From Alteraurantiacibacter buctensis (lineage in GTDB: Bacteria > Pseudomonadota > Alphaproteobacteria > Sphingomonadales > Sphingomonadaceae): 64,000 nt of DNA. The position numbers and the translations under genes were made by a program. Shown here piece after piece: positions 38,024 to 47,472 of the stretch (positions within the stretch are counted from its first letter, which is position 1; every line of letters starts with the position of its first letter). Under the pieces are notes generated by a model, which was given only the letters and a program-made list of their open reading frames with translations, had not been told where the DNA came from and searched no databases. The stretch is taken from contig NZ_WTYV01000006.1 in NCBI RefSeq assembly GCF_009827655.1, forward strand, positions 1 to 64,000, written 5' to 3'.

Positions 38024-39795
38024 CGGGCCAGGGGGCTGGCGGCCTTGTCTGCCGCCGGCCCCAGCGCCTCCTGCATCGGGCCCAGCCACGCCGCATAATC
38101 GCGCCATGCACCCACACCGCGGGTGTTAAGCGCCTGGCGCACCTGTTCGGAACTGGCGGTGGCGACGGGAGCGCGGGACCTGTCGAAGGCCAGCATCGCT
38201 TCTTCCGGCGCGATGCCCAGATATCCGCACAGGCCGGCCAGGCTATTCGCGGGATCGGCCAGCAGGTCTTCGTAATCCACGCGATGCACGGCTGTCGGAT
38301 AGCGTGATGCAAGTTCATCCATGAACCGGGCATACTGGCGATAGAAATGCGCGATATCCCGCTGGTCAAGCGCGGCAGGGTGCCCGTTGGCGAACATCGT
38401 GCGATAGTTGGACCAGCAGCAGTCCATCGCATCGCGCCGGATGTCGATCACCCTGGCGTGTGGCAGAATGCGCAGGATCAGGGGCAGGTGGCGCCAGTTC
38501 ATGTGCATCTTGTCGATGAACAATGGCTTGTCCGGTTCGTGTCGCATTTCGGCGGCGCGGGCCAGGTAGAACTGGCCCAGATAGGCGCGTTGCGGATGGG
38601 GCAGGGCGGCCACCCGGTCCACCAGCTCCTGTTCGCTGTCATCCCGCCGCAACCGGGCGACCATGTGCGAGATGATGGGCAGCTCGCCCAGGGCCTCCAC
38701 CTGCGAGTGCTGGCCCAGCATCCTCTCCAGCAGGGTGGAGCCCGATCGCGGCATGCCGACAATGAACACGGGGGTGGCCGTGCCGGGCGGCGGCGCACTT
38801 CGGCCTGGCAGCGCGCCCAGCTTGGCCAGGTGCCCGTCTACTAGCGCTTCCAGCGCCGCACCGTCATAATGGTCGAAAGCGCGGCGCGCTTCGTTGCCAC
38901 GGTGGAAGTGGCTGAAGGCCGCAGCATGGTTGCCGCGCTTGTCGGCGGCGATGCCCAGCGCGAACTCCAGGTTCGCCTTGTGATCGGGCGGAGGGCCGCT
39001 GTCCAGGGCAGCCGCAATGGCGGCCAGGTCGCCTTCGGTCAGCGTGTCTGCCGCCAGATCGGCGATCGACCACCAGACCAGGCCATGATCGGGCTTCAGG
39101 GCAATCGCCTGGCGATAGGCGGCCAGCGCCTGCTGGCGATCGCCCAGATAGCGCAGGTTGTCGCCCAGCGCGATCCACGCTTCGGGCACGTCGGGAGCCA
39201 GCCCGGTCAGCGTGCGATAATGATCAACGGCCAGCGCAAACTGGCTTTTGCGCGAGGCGATCTTGCCAGCCAGTTCCCGAAATCCCGGATCGGCGGGCAG
39301 GCGGGCCAGCACGGGATCGAGCAGCCGTTGGGCATCGGTCAGGCGGTCGACATGGGTCAGCGCATTGACCAGCAGGGTGCGGGCCAGCAGGTAGGGCGGC
39401 GCGCGTTGCAGCACCTTTTCCAGCAATGGAATTGCGCGATCTGCCTGCCCCAGGCCCATCACGCTTTCCGCAGCGATCGTCAGGCCCTTCAGGTCATCGG
39501 GCTGGCTGCGCAAGTGGCGATCTGCCAGTTCCAGGGCAGTGGAATACTCGCGCCGGGTCAGGGCGGCATCGGCCTCACGCAGGTCGGGCACGCCGGCGCT
39601 GGCCTCGATCGCGGCGATTTCCGCCCGCTGCGCATTGGCCGGTTCGCTCAGGGCGCGATGGGCGGCGGCGGCCAGACGCAGGGCATCGGGCCGTGCGCCA
39701 TTGGCAGCCATCCACCGCTGGATGCCGGCCAGCGCTGCGGCAGGATCGTGCGCCAGCGTGCTGGCAAGGGCTGGCAGGTCGGACAGATCGGTCAT
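38020..39795 (-). CDS. TPR-repeat sulfotransferase
   Basis: A 591-residue two-part protein. Residues 1 to about 290 are tetratricopeptide repeats (for example YRTLTGLAPDVPEAWIALGD). The C-terminal half is a sulfotransferase domain with the PAPS 5'-phosphosulfate loop IVGMPRSGSTLLERML (about residue 345) and a 3'-phosphate-binding segment (RVIDIRRDAMDCCWSNYRTM). It transfers sulfate from PAPS to an unknown acceptor; the TPR part may recognise a protein substrate. Its ATG overlaps the upstream sulfotransferase stop by four bases. It lies downstream of a TonB-dependent receptor, an arrangement I recall as recurrent in sphingomonads but have not checked. Confidence 0.9.
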
Positions 39796-40601
39796 GCTGT
39801 TATTTTTTCTTCGGTCCGGCCGTAACCCAGCAGGGCGCGCAGGCCCGGTGCGGCATAGTCAACCAGGGCGCGTTGCTGCGTGGTCAGGGTGGCAGGCAGG
39901 CGGGCCAGGTTGCCCGAGAGGTTCTGCCGGGCCGTGCCGCTGTTGGCCGGATCGGCACCGATCCGCACACGTTCACGCCAGTCGCCTGGCATCGCGATGC
40001 CGCATGCATCCAGCAGTTGCGTGAAGAACACTTCGCTCCCGGCACTGTCCAGGTCTGCCATGGCGTGGCGCAGGTCTTCGAACCGCACCAGGTAAACCCC
40101 GGTGCTCAGCCATGCCACGGCGTTATGGGTGAAAGTATCATACAGGCTGGGATTCTTGCGTGGCAGTCCGAAGATCACGATGTTGATGAGGTCGGCAGGG
40201 GAGATGGCATCGCTCTTCAGGATGTCGAGTTCGCCGGAAAACTCGTCGGACAGCATGAAGCGCGCCTTGGCAAGCACCCAGTCGTAAGGGTCGCGGACCA
40301 GGAGGATCTTGCGCGAACTACTGGTGGTAATGGCGGAGATGTCCGAAAAGAACAGATGCCCCCAGCTCAGCTTGGGGGGCGGGCCGTCGAACGCGGCCAG
40401 ATGATTTTTCAGCGTGGCGTACTGGATGAAATCTGCCTGGTACTGCTGTTCCACCGGCACAAACATGCGAACGATGTTGCGCAACAAGTGACTGCCGGAC
40501 TTCGGCACCGAGTTCAGGAACAGGCCGGTTTCCAGCTTGGCCTGGACGAACTCGCGATTGCGCGCGTCCAGGTTGTCCGGGGCCAGTACTATACGTTGCA
40601 T
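39792..40601 (-). CDS. Small sulfotransferase
   Basis: A 269-residue protein with a sulfotransferase core: NSVPKSGSHLLRNIVRM matches the PAPS 5'-phosphosulfate-binding loop (about residue 33) and ILLVRDPYDWVLAKARFML resembles the 3'-phosphate-binding segment (about residue 100). It lacks the TPR half of its neighbour. No signal peptide, so it probably acts in the cytoplasm on an acceptor before export. It overlaps the TPR-sulfotransferase by four bases, indicating coupled translation. A long hairpin separates it from the upstream TonB-dependent receptor. Confidence 0.82.
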   Translation of the reverse strand: MQRIVLAPDNLDARNREFVQAKLETGLFLNSVPKSGSHLLRNIVRMFVPVEQQYQADFIQYATLKNHLAAFDGPPPKLSWGHLFFSDISAITTSSSRKILLVRDPYDWVLAKARFMLSDEFSGELDILKSDAISPADLINIVIFGLPRKNPSLYDTFTHNAVAWLSTGVYLVRFEDLRHAMADLDSAGSEVFFTQLLDACGIAMPGDWRERVRIGADPANSGTARQNLSGNLARLPATLTTQQRALVDYAAPGLRALLGYGRTEEKITA

Positions 40602-40640
40602 CGGCTGACGTTAGGCAAGATTTTCGGGAGTGCAAGCGCT

Positions 40641-40687
40641 GCGGGCGGGGCTGGCGGCATCGCAATGATGCCGCCAGCCCCGCCCGC
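40641..40687 (-). terminator. Perfect 21-base-pair hairpin between receptor and sulfotransferase genes
   Basis: Positions 40641-40661 and 40667-40687 are exact inverted repeats (21-base stem) around a five-base loop (GCAAT). It lies 23 bases after the receptor stop on the minus strand and 39 bases before the sulfotransferase start. The stem is long and GC-rich; no T-run follows directly, so it may end most receptor transcripts or allow measured read-through to the sulfotransferases, and could also protect the receptor mRNA 3' end. Confidence 0.7.
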
Positions 40688-40710
40688 GCGAGTGCCTTGC
40701 AGGCTGTCGC

Positions 40711-43700
40711 TTAGAAGTCGACGCCGAAGCGCACGAACATCCGGCGACCAATCAGGTCGTACTGCGAAACGAACGGCGTGTTGCCAAGGCGCGTCACGCC
40801 CGACACTTCCGGCGGCTCCTTGTCGAAGATGTTCGACATGCCCACGGTCAGTTCGAAGTTGTCCTGAATGGTCGTGGTCAGGGAGAACGAGTGGTACGCC
40901 ACTGCCGGCACGAACGGCTTCGAACACGGCGCCAGCCCGTAGATGCGGACAATCAGCGGGGTCGTGTTGCAGACTTCGCCGGCCGATTCGATCAGGCGGT
41001 CAACGCTCGATGCCTTGCCGATGAAGCTCAGGCCATAGAGGAACGACCAGTTCTCGATCTCATAGCCAACCTTCAGGTCAGCGGTGAAGCGCGGATCACC
41101 CACGTCGCCGTTCTGGTTCGGATCCAGCGTCGAGGTGACGTCGAACACCGCATCCTTGGTCTGCAGGGTAGCCTGCCCCAGAACCGTCAGACGTCCGGCA
41201 TCGCCAAAGTCCTGGGCGAACCGCAGGGTGAAGTCGAAGCCGCGGTTGTCCTGCGAGTCCACGTTGATGTAGCCGTTGCGGACGCTCTTGATGTTCAGCG
41301 GATTGCCGTCTTGCCCACGCTCGAACTGCGCGCAGAGCGGGTTGTTCGGGAAATCTTCCGAGTTGTAGCAACCATAGATGATGTCCCGCGCGCTCAGACG
41401 ACGGATTTCGCCTTCCACGTGGATGTCGAAGTAATCCACCGTCAGCGCCAGGTCCGTGTTCGCCCCGATATCCGGCGTCAGGATGAGGCTCGCGGTCCAG
41501 GCACGCGACTTTTCCGGTTCCAGCACGCCGAAACCGCCGGACGTGAACACCTGGGCCTGCAGGCCCGAACCAGTGTGGTTGAGCGGGAAACCGTCAGCCA
41601 CGCAGTTGTCGTACTGCAGTTGCGTAATGGCCTGGGTGGCCAGGCCGTTGGCGATGTTCACGCACGGGTCGATCGTGTTTTGCCGGGCGCCGCTGACCTG
41701 GCCCTGCAGGAACTGCTCGAACAGCGCCGGGGCGCGGAACGAGGTGCCATAGGTGCCACGCAGACGCACCCAGTCGTTGACCTGCCAGTTGGCCGTGCCC
41801 TTGTAGGTCCAGTTGCCGTTGGTGTTGTAGGTCGCGCCGTCGAAACCGCGCCGCGCGCCCACGTTGGTCACGCGTGCGGCACCGCCCAGCGTGAACGACT
41901 GGATGAACGGAATGTCGGCCAGCAGGGGCAGTTCAATTTCGGCGAACAGCTCCTTGGTGGTCTGCGTGCCGAACGTGCGCTTCGAGGAGAATCCGTTCTG
42001 GAACGCATTGTCGATGATGTCATCGGGATCGTTCGGATCGCCGCCCGGACGAACCGCGTTGGTGATGTGACCCGGCTGGTCGTCGATCGAGTCTTCGCGG
42101 TACACGCCGCCACCGGCCAGGCCGACACGGCCGCCGGGCAGGTCGAACAGCTCGGTCGACAGCGAGGCTTCCACGAACTTCTGCGTGTAGAGGGTGTTAC
42201 CCGTCTCCCACTCGATCAGATAGTTGTATTCCTCGGGTGTCAGGTAGCCGGCCATGAACTGCGGGTCGACCCAGTTAATCTGCACGCATTCGCGGTTGCT
42301 GATCGGGGTGACCAGGCCGGCACAGCCGTAACCGTAGGCGCGATCGGTCTGCTGCTGGATCGAATCGTTCAGCACCTGCTGCAGGCGATAGTCACCATCC
42401 GAGCGGCTCCACTGACCGTGCACGTCGAAGAACACGTTGCTGGCGAGTTCGCCCGTGACACCCACCACCGCGCGATAATAATCGACGGTGATGTCCTGGT
42501 CATAGGAGTCGATGATGCCGGTGGGGCTGAGGTAAGCCACCGCGCCGGGGGCGCTGCCCCAGCCGGGGAACGGATCGTCCGGATCGCCGGGCGCATACTG
42601 GCCGGTGTAGCCGAAGTTGTAGATCTGCCGGTGGCTGTCCACATAGGTGCTGCGACGGTTGAACAGGCCTTCGGTATAAAGCTCGATCCCGTCGGCGAGT
42701 TCATACGACGCGTCGAGGTACAGGGTGTAGCGGTCGGTTTGCGGGCTGACCGAGTCCTTCGCCTCGAACGGGCTGTACGAGTTGGTCAGGCCGGAGGAAA
42801 CGCGGTCGTCACGGCCCACGGGATACCAGCCCGCAGGCGCGTCGATATCGAACGGATTGACCGCCGGACCGGCCGGCTGGATGAACTGGCCCAGATTGTT
42901 GTCATAATCGTACTGGAAAAGGGTGTAGGGCACTTCCGGCACCGGCGGGGTGTTGCTGGCGAAGTAGCCCCAGATGTGGCCCCAGGCGGTGCCGTTGCAC
43001 TGATAGTCACCGGTGCGCGGATCGATCAGGTCGGTCCGCTCGGTGTACGTCTCGTCAGTGAAGACGTAGTCGGCCTGGCAATCCAGGTAGTCGCGGTCCC
43101 GACGCTCCAGTTCGTTCTGGCGGTAGTATTCGGCAGCCACCAGGATGTGGCCGCGATCGAATTCCTTGCCCCAGGCAGCGCTGGCGGACCATTCTTCGCC
43201 ACCCTGCTGGAAGGGGACAGAGCCAAAGAAGTCGAACTTGATACCATCGGTGTCACGCACGGTCTGGATGTTGACCACGCCGGCCACGGCATCCGAACCG
43301 TAGATCGACGAAGCGCCGTCCTTAAGGATCTCCACCCCGCCAACAATCGACGACGGGATCACGTTAAGGTCGAACGCAGACACGGAACCACGGGTACCGG
43401 CCGGGCCGGCGCGACGGCCGTTCAGCAGCACCAGGGTACGGCTGGCACCAAGGCCGCGCAACGAAACCGTCTGCACGCCCTGGCCGCCATTGGCGACGGC
43501 GTTGGCCGAAATCACCGAAGTGATCTGCGACGAACCGTTGGAGATAGGCGAGTTCTGCACAATCTCGGCAGTGTCATTCGCACCGAGCTGGCGTGCCAGA
43601 TCGGTATCAATGATCTGCAGAGGCGAAGAGCTGGTCGCCTCGGTGCGGCGGATGCGCGAGCCGGTAACGGTAATAACGTCATCGCCAGCCGCAGTGGCGC

Positions 43701-43821
43701 TGTTCGCGGGAACAGGAACGGCTTCGTCAGCCGCTTCCTGCGCCAGCACCGGAGTGGCGGCAAAGGCAACGGCGAATGCGATAGGTGCCGCAGCACCCTT
43801 CAAGGCGGTTCTCAACTTCAC
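40711..43821 (-). CDS. TonB-dependent receptor (large OMP receptor)
   Basis: A 1036-residue outer-membrane receptor. Order: signal peptide (APIAFAVAFAATPVLA), TonB-box region and plug domain (VITVTGSRIRRTEATSSSPL to about residue 200, with TVSLRGLGASRTLVLLNGRR and EILKDGASSIYGSDAVAGVV), then a beta-barrel of about 830 residues ending in RMFVRFGVDF with the terminal Phe typical of BamA-inserted barrels. It has no carboxypeptidase-like or Suc domain. It belongs to the large-receptor class common in sphingomonads. The ligand is unknown. It is divergent from an SDR gene. Confidence 0.95.
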   Translation of the reverse strand: MKLRTALKGAAAPIAFAVAFAATPVLAQEAADEAVPVPANSATAAGDDVITVTGSRIRRTEATSSSPLQIIDTDLARQLGANDTAEIVQNSPISNGSSQITSVISANAVANGGQGVQTVSLRGLGASRTLVLLNGRRAGPAGTRGSVSAFDLNVIPSSIVGGVEILKDGASSIYGSDAVAGVVNIQTVRDTDGIKFDFFGSVPFQQGGEEWSASAAWGKEFDRGHILVAAEYYRQNELERRDRDYLDCQADYVFTDETYTERTDLIDPRTGDYQCNGTAWGHIWGYFASNTPPVPEVPYTLFQYDYDNNLGQFIQPAGPAVNPFDIDAPAGWYPVGRDDRVSSGLTNSYSPFEAKDSVSPQTDRYTLYLDASYELADGIELYTEGLFNRRSTYVDSHRQIYNFGYTGQYAPGDPDDPFPGWGSAPGAVAYLSPTGIIDSYDQDITVDYYRAVVGVTGELASNVFFDVHGQWSRSDGDYRLQQVLNDSIQQQTDRAYGYGCAGLVTPISNRECVQINWVDPQFMAGYLTPEEYNYLIEWETGNTLYTQKFVEASLSTELFDLPGGRVGLAGGGVYREDSIDDQPGHITNAVRPGGDPNDPDDIIDNAFQNGFSSKRTFGTQTTKELFAEIELPLLADIPFIQSFTLGGAARVTNVGARRGFDGATYNTNGNWTYKGTANWQVNDWVRLRGTYGTSFRAPALFEQFLQGQVSGARQNTIDPCVNIANGLATQAITQLQYDNCVADGFPLNHTGSGLQAQVFTSGGFGVLEPEKSRAWTASLILTPDIGANTDLALTVDYFDIHVEGEIRRLSARDIIYGCYNSEDFPNNPLCAQFERGQDGNPLNIKSVRNGYINVDSQDNRGFDFTLRFAQDFGDAGRLTVLGQATLQTKDAVFDVTSTLDPNQNGDVGDPRFTADLKVGYEIENWSFLYGLSFIGKASSVDRLIESAGEVCNTTPLIVRIYGLAPCSKPFVPAVAYHSFSLTTTIQDNFELTVGMSNIFDKEPPEVSGVTRLGNTPFVSQYDLIGRRMFVRFGVDF

Positions 43822-44139
43822 GTGTGTATCCCCATTGCTTGGACCGGCGATGGTCCCGATTCGTTATGGTGCGTCCCGCCGCCTATCGATGGACGTGAAC
43901 GCGCAATCCTAGCGCTATGCTGCCCGTGCTGGTGCTGCATGGGCGAAGTAGTTTCAATTCCAATTATACTTTCTTGCACAATTGCGTCGGTCCTGTTGCG
44001 TTTTCACCACAGAAAGGTTGCAATGCCGTTAGCTGCCCGCGCTTGACCCGTTGCGGGGCGGCATTAGGGACTGGTGCTGCATGGCATCGCCTGCCGGAAT
44101 GGCATGGGGATGCAACACGGACAAAGGGCATCAAGGGCT
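43822..44139. promoter_or_regulatory. Divergent promoter region between TonB receptor and SDR genes
   Basis: The 318-base gap holds an AT-rich patch unlike the surroundings. At 43963-43968 the minus strand reads TATAAT, and 43965-43970 on the plus strand reads TATACT, so overlapping -10 elements could serve both directions; no good -35 box is visible for either. A 14-base exact direct repeat, CTGGTGCTGCATGG, occurs at 43929-43942 and 44071-44084, 142 bases apart, and could be an operator. No gene was recognised in the gap. Confidence 0.4.
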
Positions 44140-44922
44140 ATGAAAGTCGATTCCTCCATCGCCGCAGTGGTTACCGGCGGGGCGTCGGGTCTGGGCGAGG
44201 CGAGCGCACGGGCGCTGGCCGCCAAGGGCGCGAAGGTTGCGCTGTTCGACCTCAATGCCGAACGCGGCGAGCAGGTGGCGGCAGAGATCGGCGGCACCTT
44301 CTGCAAGGTCGACGTGTCGGACGAGGAGTCGGTCGATGCCGGCTTCGCCAGGGCGCGCGCGGCCCACGGGCAGGAGCGGGTGCTGGTGTGCTGCGCGGGC
44401 ATCGGCACCATTGGCAAGATCGTCAAGCGCGACCGCGAGACGGGCGAGATCAGCCACCTGCCGGTCTCGCTGTTCCGCAAGACGCTGGAGGTGAACCTGC
44501 TGGGCACCTTCATGTGCGTGGCCAAGGCGGCAGCGGGGATGATGGCGCTGGACGGGCTGCAGGATGGCGAGCGCGGAGCGATTGTCTGCACCGCCAGCGT
44601 GGCGGCGGTCGACGGGCAGATCGGCCAGGTCGCCTATTCCGCCAGCAAGGGCGGGGTGGTGGGCATGACCCTGCCGGTGGCGCGCGACTTCATGTCCGAA
44701 GGCATCCGCATCAACACGATCCTGCCGGGCATCTTCAACACCCCGCTGCTGGCGGGCCTGCCGCAGAACGTACAGGACGTGCTGGCCGCCTCCGTCCCGT
44801 TCCCCAAGCGGCTGGGCCTGCCGGAAGAGTATGCCAACCTGGTCATGACCATGATCGAGAACGGCTATTTCAACGGCGAGACGGTGCGGCTGGACGGCGG
44901 CATCCGCATGCCGCCGCGCTGA
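44140..44922 (+). CDS. Short-chain dehydrogenase/reductase (3-hydroxyacyl-CoA dehydrogenase type 2-like)
   Basis: A 260-residue classical SDR: cofactor motif VVTGGASGLGEASA (TGxxxGxG) near residue 10, NAG-equivalent CCAGIGTIG near residue 85, catalytic Ser in VCTASVAAVDGQ and the YSASK motif near residue 165, and ILPGIFNTPLL after it. The overall pattern is closest to type 2 hydroxyacyl-CoA dehydrogenases (HSD17B10-like), which oxidise 3-hydroxyacyl-CoA. AAAGGG 11 bases upstream supports ATG 44140. mtnP starts three bases after its stop. Confidence 0.82.
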   Translation: MKVDSSIAAVVTGGASGLGEASARALAAKGAKVALFDLNAERGEQVAAEIGGTFCKVDVSDEESVDAGFARARAAHGQERVLVCCAGIGTIGKIVKRDRETGEISHLPVSLFRKTLEVNLLGTFMCVAKAAAGMMALDGLQDGERGAIVCTASVAAVDGQIGQVAYSASKGGVVGMTLPVARDFMSEGIRINTILPGIFNTPLLAGLPQNVQDVLAASVPFPKRLGLPEEYANLVMTMIENGYFNGETVRLDGGIRMPPR

Positions 44923-44925
44923 TTT

Positions 44926-45822
44926 ATGGCTGGCTGGCACATCGGCGTGATCGGCGGCTCCGGCCTGTACGATCCCGGCGCCTTGGACGAGGCGCAGGAA
45001 ATTCCCGTCGCCAGCGCCTTTGGTGAACCCTCGGGCCCGGTGGTGACCGGCCGTCTGGGCGGCGTGCGGTTCACCTTCGTCGCCCGCCACGGGGCGGGGC
45101 ATCGTCTGTCGCCCACCCACGTCAACTATCGCGCCAACGTGGATGTGCTGAAGCGCTGCGGGGTAACCGACGTGCTGGCGATCAGCGCCATCGGCTCGCT
45201 GGCCGAGGACATGGCGCCGGGGCACTTCGTGGCGGTGGACCAGATCATCGACCGCACCACGCGAAGGGAAGGCAGCTTCTTCGGCAACGGCGTGGTCGCC
45301 CACGTGCCGCTGGCCGATCCGGTCTGTCCGCGCCTGTCCGCCCTGGCGGCCGATGCGGCCAAGGCGGCCGGGGCAACGTTGCATCGCGGCGGCACCTATG
45401 TGGCGATCGAGGGGCCGCAGTTCTCCACCCGGGCCGAAAGCCACCTTTACCGGAGCTGGGGCGCGCAGGTGATCGGCATGACCGCCATGCCCGAGGCGCG
45501 CCTCGCCCGCGAGGCCGAGCTGCCCTATGCCCTGCTTGGCATGGTGACCGATTATGACTGCTGGCGCGATGCCACGGCGGACGTGGACGTGACCGACATC
45601 CTGGCCGTGATGCGCGCCAATGCCGATCTGGCGCAGACCACTTTGGCGCGGTTGGCCGCGAGCCTGCCCGGCGAGCGCGCCGCCAGCCCGATCGACACCG
45701 TGCTGGACCATGCGATCATCACCCCGCGCGACAACTGGGATCCGGCCGCCGCCGCCCGGCTGGATGCGGTGGCGGGACGGATTGTGTCTGTCGTCTCCAA
45801 TCGGGGCGCAACTTCCGAATAA
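44926..45822 (+). CDS. mtnP: S-methyl-5'-thioadenosine phosphorylase
   Basis: A 298-residue phosphorylase of the PNP/MTAP family. It opens HIGVIGGSGLYDPGAL, then has the phosphate-binding FVARHGAGHRLSPTHVNYRA segment and the substrate loop YVAIEGPQFSTRAESHLYR, then GMTAMPEARLAREAELPYAL. It cleaves methylthioadenosine from polyamine synthesis to adenine and methylthioribose-1-phosphate. The tight SDR-mtnP spacing suggests co-transcription, though the metabolic link is unclear. No other methionine-salvage genes are in the window. Confidence 0.95.
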   Translation: MAGWHIGVIGGSGLYDPGALDEAQEIPVASAFGEPSGPVVTGRLGGVRFTFVARHGAGHRLSPTHVNYRANVDVLKRCGVTDVLAISAIGSLAEDMAPGHFVAVDQIIDRTTRREGSFFGNGVVAHVPLADPVCPRLSALAADAAKAAGATLHRGGTYVAIEGPQFSTRAESHLYRSWGAQVIGMTAMPEARLAREAELPYALLGMVTDYDCWRDATADVDVTDILAVMRANADLAQTTLARLAASLPGERAASPIDTVLDHAIITPRDNWDPAAAARLDAVAGRIVSVVSNRGATSE

Positions 45823-45860
45823 CTTGCAATCACCCGCTGAAAGATTCTAAGCGGTTTCCC

Positions 45861-46340
45861 ATGCAACCGACCATGCCCCTGGCGCAGTTCCTGCCCTATC
45901 AGCTTTCGATCACGTCCAACGCCGTGTCAGGGCGTATTGCGCAGGAATACCGGCAGCATTTCGGCCTCTCGGTGCCCGAATGGCGGGTGATGGCGGTGCT
46001 GGGTGATTCGGGGCCGCTGACCCAGCGCGAGCTGACGCGGCGCACGCTGATGGACAAGGTGGCCGTCAACCGCGCGTGCAAGGTGCTGGAGGAGCGGGGC
46101 CTGGCCGCGCGCACGCCCAATGTGCAGGATGGTCGCTCGCACCACTTGGGGCTGACTGATACCGGCAAGGCCATGCACGGGCAGATCATGCCGCTGGCGC
46201 TGGAAATGGAGCGGCGCGTGTTCACCGGCTTCACGGCCGAGGAGATGGCCCATTTCCGCAGCCTGCTGGAACGGGTCCGCACCCAGGTGGGCGAGGTAGA
46301 CAGCGACGATATCGACAGCGGCAACTTCGGCGTGGCCTGA
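45861..46340 (+). CDS. MarR family transcriptional regulator
   Basis: A 159-residue winged-helix regulator. The dimer helix opens QFLPYQLSITSNAVSGRIAQ, the recognition region is LTQRELTRRTLMDKVAVNRA (about residues 53-72), and the wing is ARTPNVQDGRSHHLGLTDTG. MarR proteins act as dimers on palindromes and are released by small phenolic or other ligands. It may control the SDR-mtnP unit 38 bases upstream or itself. Followed by a strong bidirectional terminator. Confidence 0.9.
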   Translation: MQPTMPLAQFLPYQLSITSNAVSGRIAQEYRQHFGLSVPEWRVMAVLGDSGPLTQRELTRRTLMDKVAVNRACKVLEERGLAARTPNVQDGRSHHLGLTDTGKAMHGQIMPLALEMERRVFTGFTAEEMAHFRSLLERVRTQVGEVDSDDIDSGNFGVA

Positions 46341-46356
46341 GGCGTCGCCGCGCAAG

Positions 46357-46397
46357 AAAAAAGGGCCCCGCAGCTTCGCGCTGCGGGGCCCTTTTTT
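46357..46397. terminator. Bidirectional intrinsic terminator between marR-type gene and tadC
   Basis: An 18-base perfect inverted repeat: AAAAAAGGGCCCCGCAGC at 46357-46374 pairs with GCTGCGGGGCCCTTTTTT at 46380-46397, around a five-base loop. A six-base T-run is reached from either direction, the textbook layout for a shared rho-independent terminator between convergent genes. Confidence 0.93.
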
Positions 46398-46413
46398 CGT
46401 CGGTGCGCCGGGT

Positions 46414-47430
46414 TTACTCCTCGCCCGTGGCAGCGCCGCCGGAGAAGGCATCGCCGATCGAGCAGGCGGCCGGGCCAAGGATCACGATGAACAGCACCGG
46501 CAGGATGAACATGATCAGCGGCACGGTCATGATCGCCGGCAGGCGGGCGGCCTTTTCCTCGGCGCGCATCATGCGCTCGTTGCGGAATTCGGCCGACAGC
46601 ACGCGCAGGGCGGAGGCCAGCGGGGTGCCGTAGCGCTCGGTCTGGATCATGGTGGTCACCACGCCGCGCACGGCATCCAGGTCCACGCGATAGGCCAGGT
46701 TCTCGAAAGCCTGCCGCCGTTCGGTCAGGAACGACAGCTCGATTGCGGTGAGGGCAAATTCCTCGCCCAGTTCGGGATAGGCGCGGCCCAGTTCGCGGCT
46801 GACGCGGCCGAACGCGGCGTCCACGGTCAGGCCGGCCTCGGCGCAGATCACCAGCAGGTCCAGCGCGTCTGGCAGGCCCTTCTGGATCTCCTTGGTGCGC
46901 TTGGTGGCGATGTTCTTGAGGTAGACTTCCGGGCCCTTGTAGCCGGCCACGACCAGCGCGGCGAAGCCCATGAAGCGCTTCATGCTGCCCCAGTCGGGGA
47001 ACATCTCGGTCCAGTAGAGGACCACCACGCCAACCAGGCCCAGAACCACCGGCAGCACCATGCGTGCGAACAGCACGACGACGGCCAGTTCCTTGTTGCG
47101 GATGCCGGCCTGGGCCAGCTTCTGCTGGATCAGCTTGACCTGGCTTTCCTGGAGGACCTTCATGCCCTCCATGGTTTCCTTCATCTTGTCGGTCGTCTCG
47201 GTGCGACGGACAAGGCTCTGGCGCTTCTTGGAGCCGGAGGTGATCATCCCGGTCTTCAGCTCGGCCCGGCGGGCGTTGAGCTGCTTGACGCGCTTGGCCA
47301 TCGGATCCTTCACCGTGATTGCGGCGTAAATGGCCAGCATCACGGCGGCGGCGGCGATCCCCATCAGGATCGTGCCGACCAGGATCACGTCGACGCCAAG
47401 GAGCGTGGGTCCGGTTGGTTGGGCAATCAT
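46414..47430 (-). CDS. tadC: Tad pilus inner-membrane protein TadC (type II secretion F family)
   Basis: A 338-residue protein with a T2SF domain, about four membrane segments: one near the N-terminus (VILVGTILMGIAAAAVMLAI), two in the middle (MVLPVVLGLVGVVVLYW, GFAALVVAGY) and one at the C-terminus (IMTVPLIMFILPVLFIVILG). The cytoplasmic core has KGLPDALDLLVICAEAGLTV, the F-domain signature. With TadB it forms the pilus assembly platform for Flp pili. Last gene of the cpa/tad run, 42 bases after tadB. Confidence 0.93.
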   Translation of the reverse strand: MIAQPTGPTLLGVDVILVGTILMGIAAAAVMLAIYAAITVKDPMAKRVKQLNARRAELKTGMITSGSKKRQSLVRRTETTDKMKETMEGMKVLQESQVKLIQQKLAQAGIRNKELAVVVLFARMVLPVVLGLVGVVVLYWTEMFPDWGSMKRFMGFAALVVAGYKGPEVYLKNIATKRTKEIQKGLPDALDLLVICAEAGLTVDAAFGRVSRELGRAYPELGEEFALTAIELSFLTERRQAFENLAYRVDLDAVRGVVTTMIQTERYGTPLASALRVLSAEFRNERMMRAEEKAARLPAIMTVPLIMFILPVLFIVILGPAACSIGDAFSGGAATGEE

Positions 47431-47472
47431 CTTGCGCGCTTTCCTTGGTTCGTCAGGGTTTCTGTGCCGGGA

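Noticed and set aside
40891-44046. Open frame of about 1050 codons antisense to the TonB-dependent receptor
   Set aside because: Same GC-driven effect; the receptor has signal peptide, plug and barrel motifs, the antisense frame has none.
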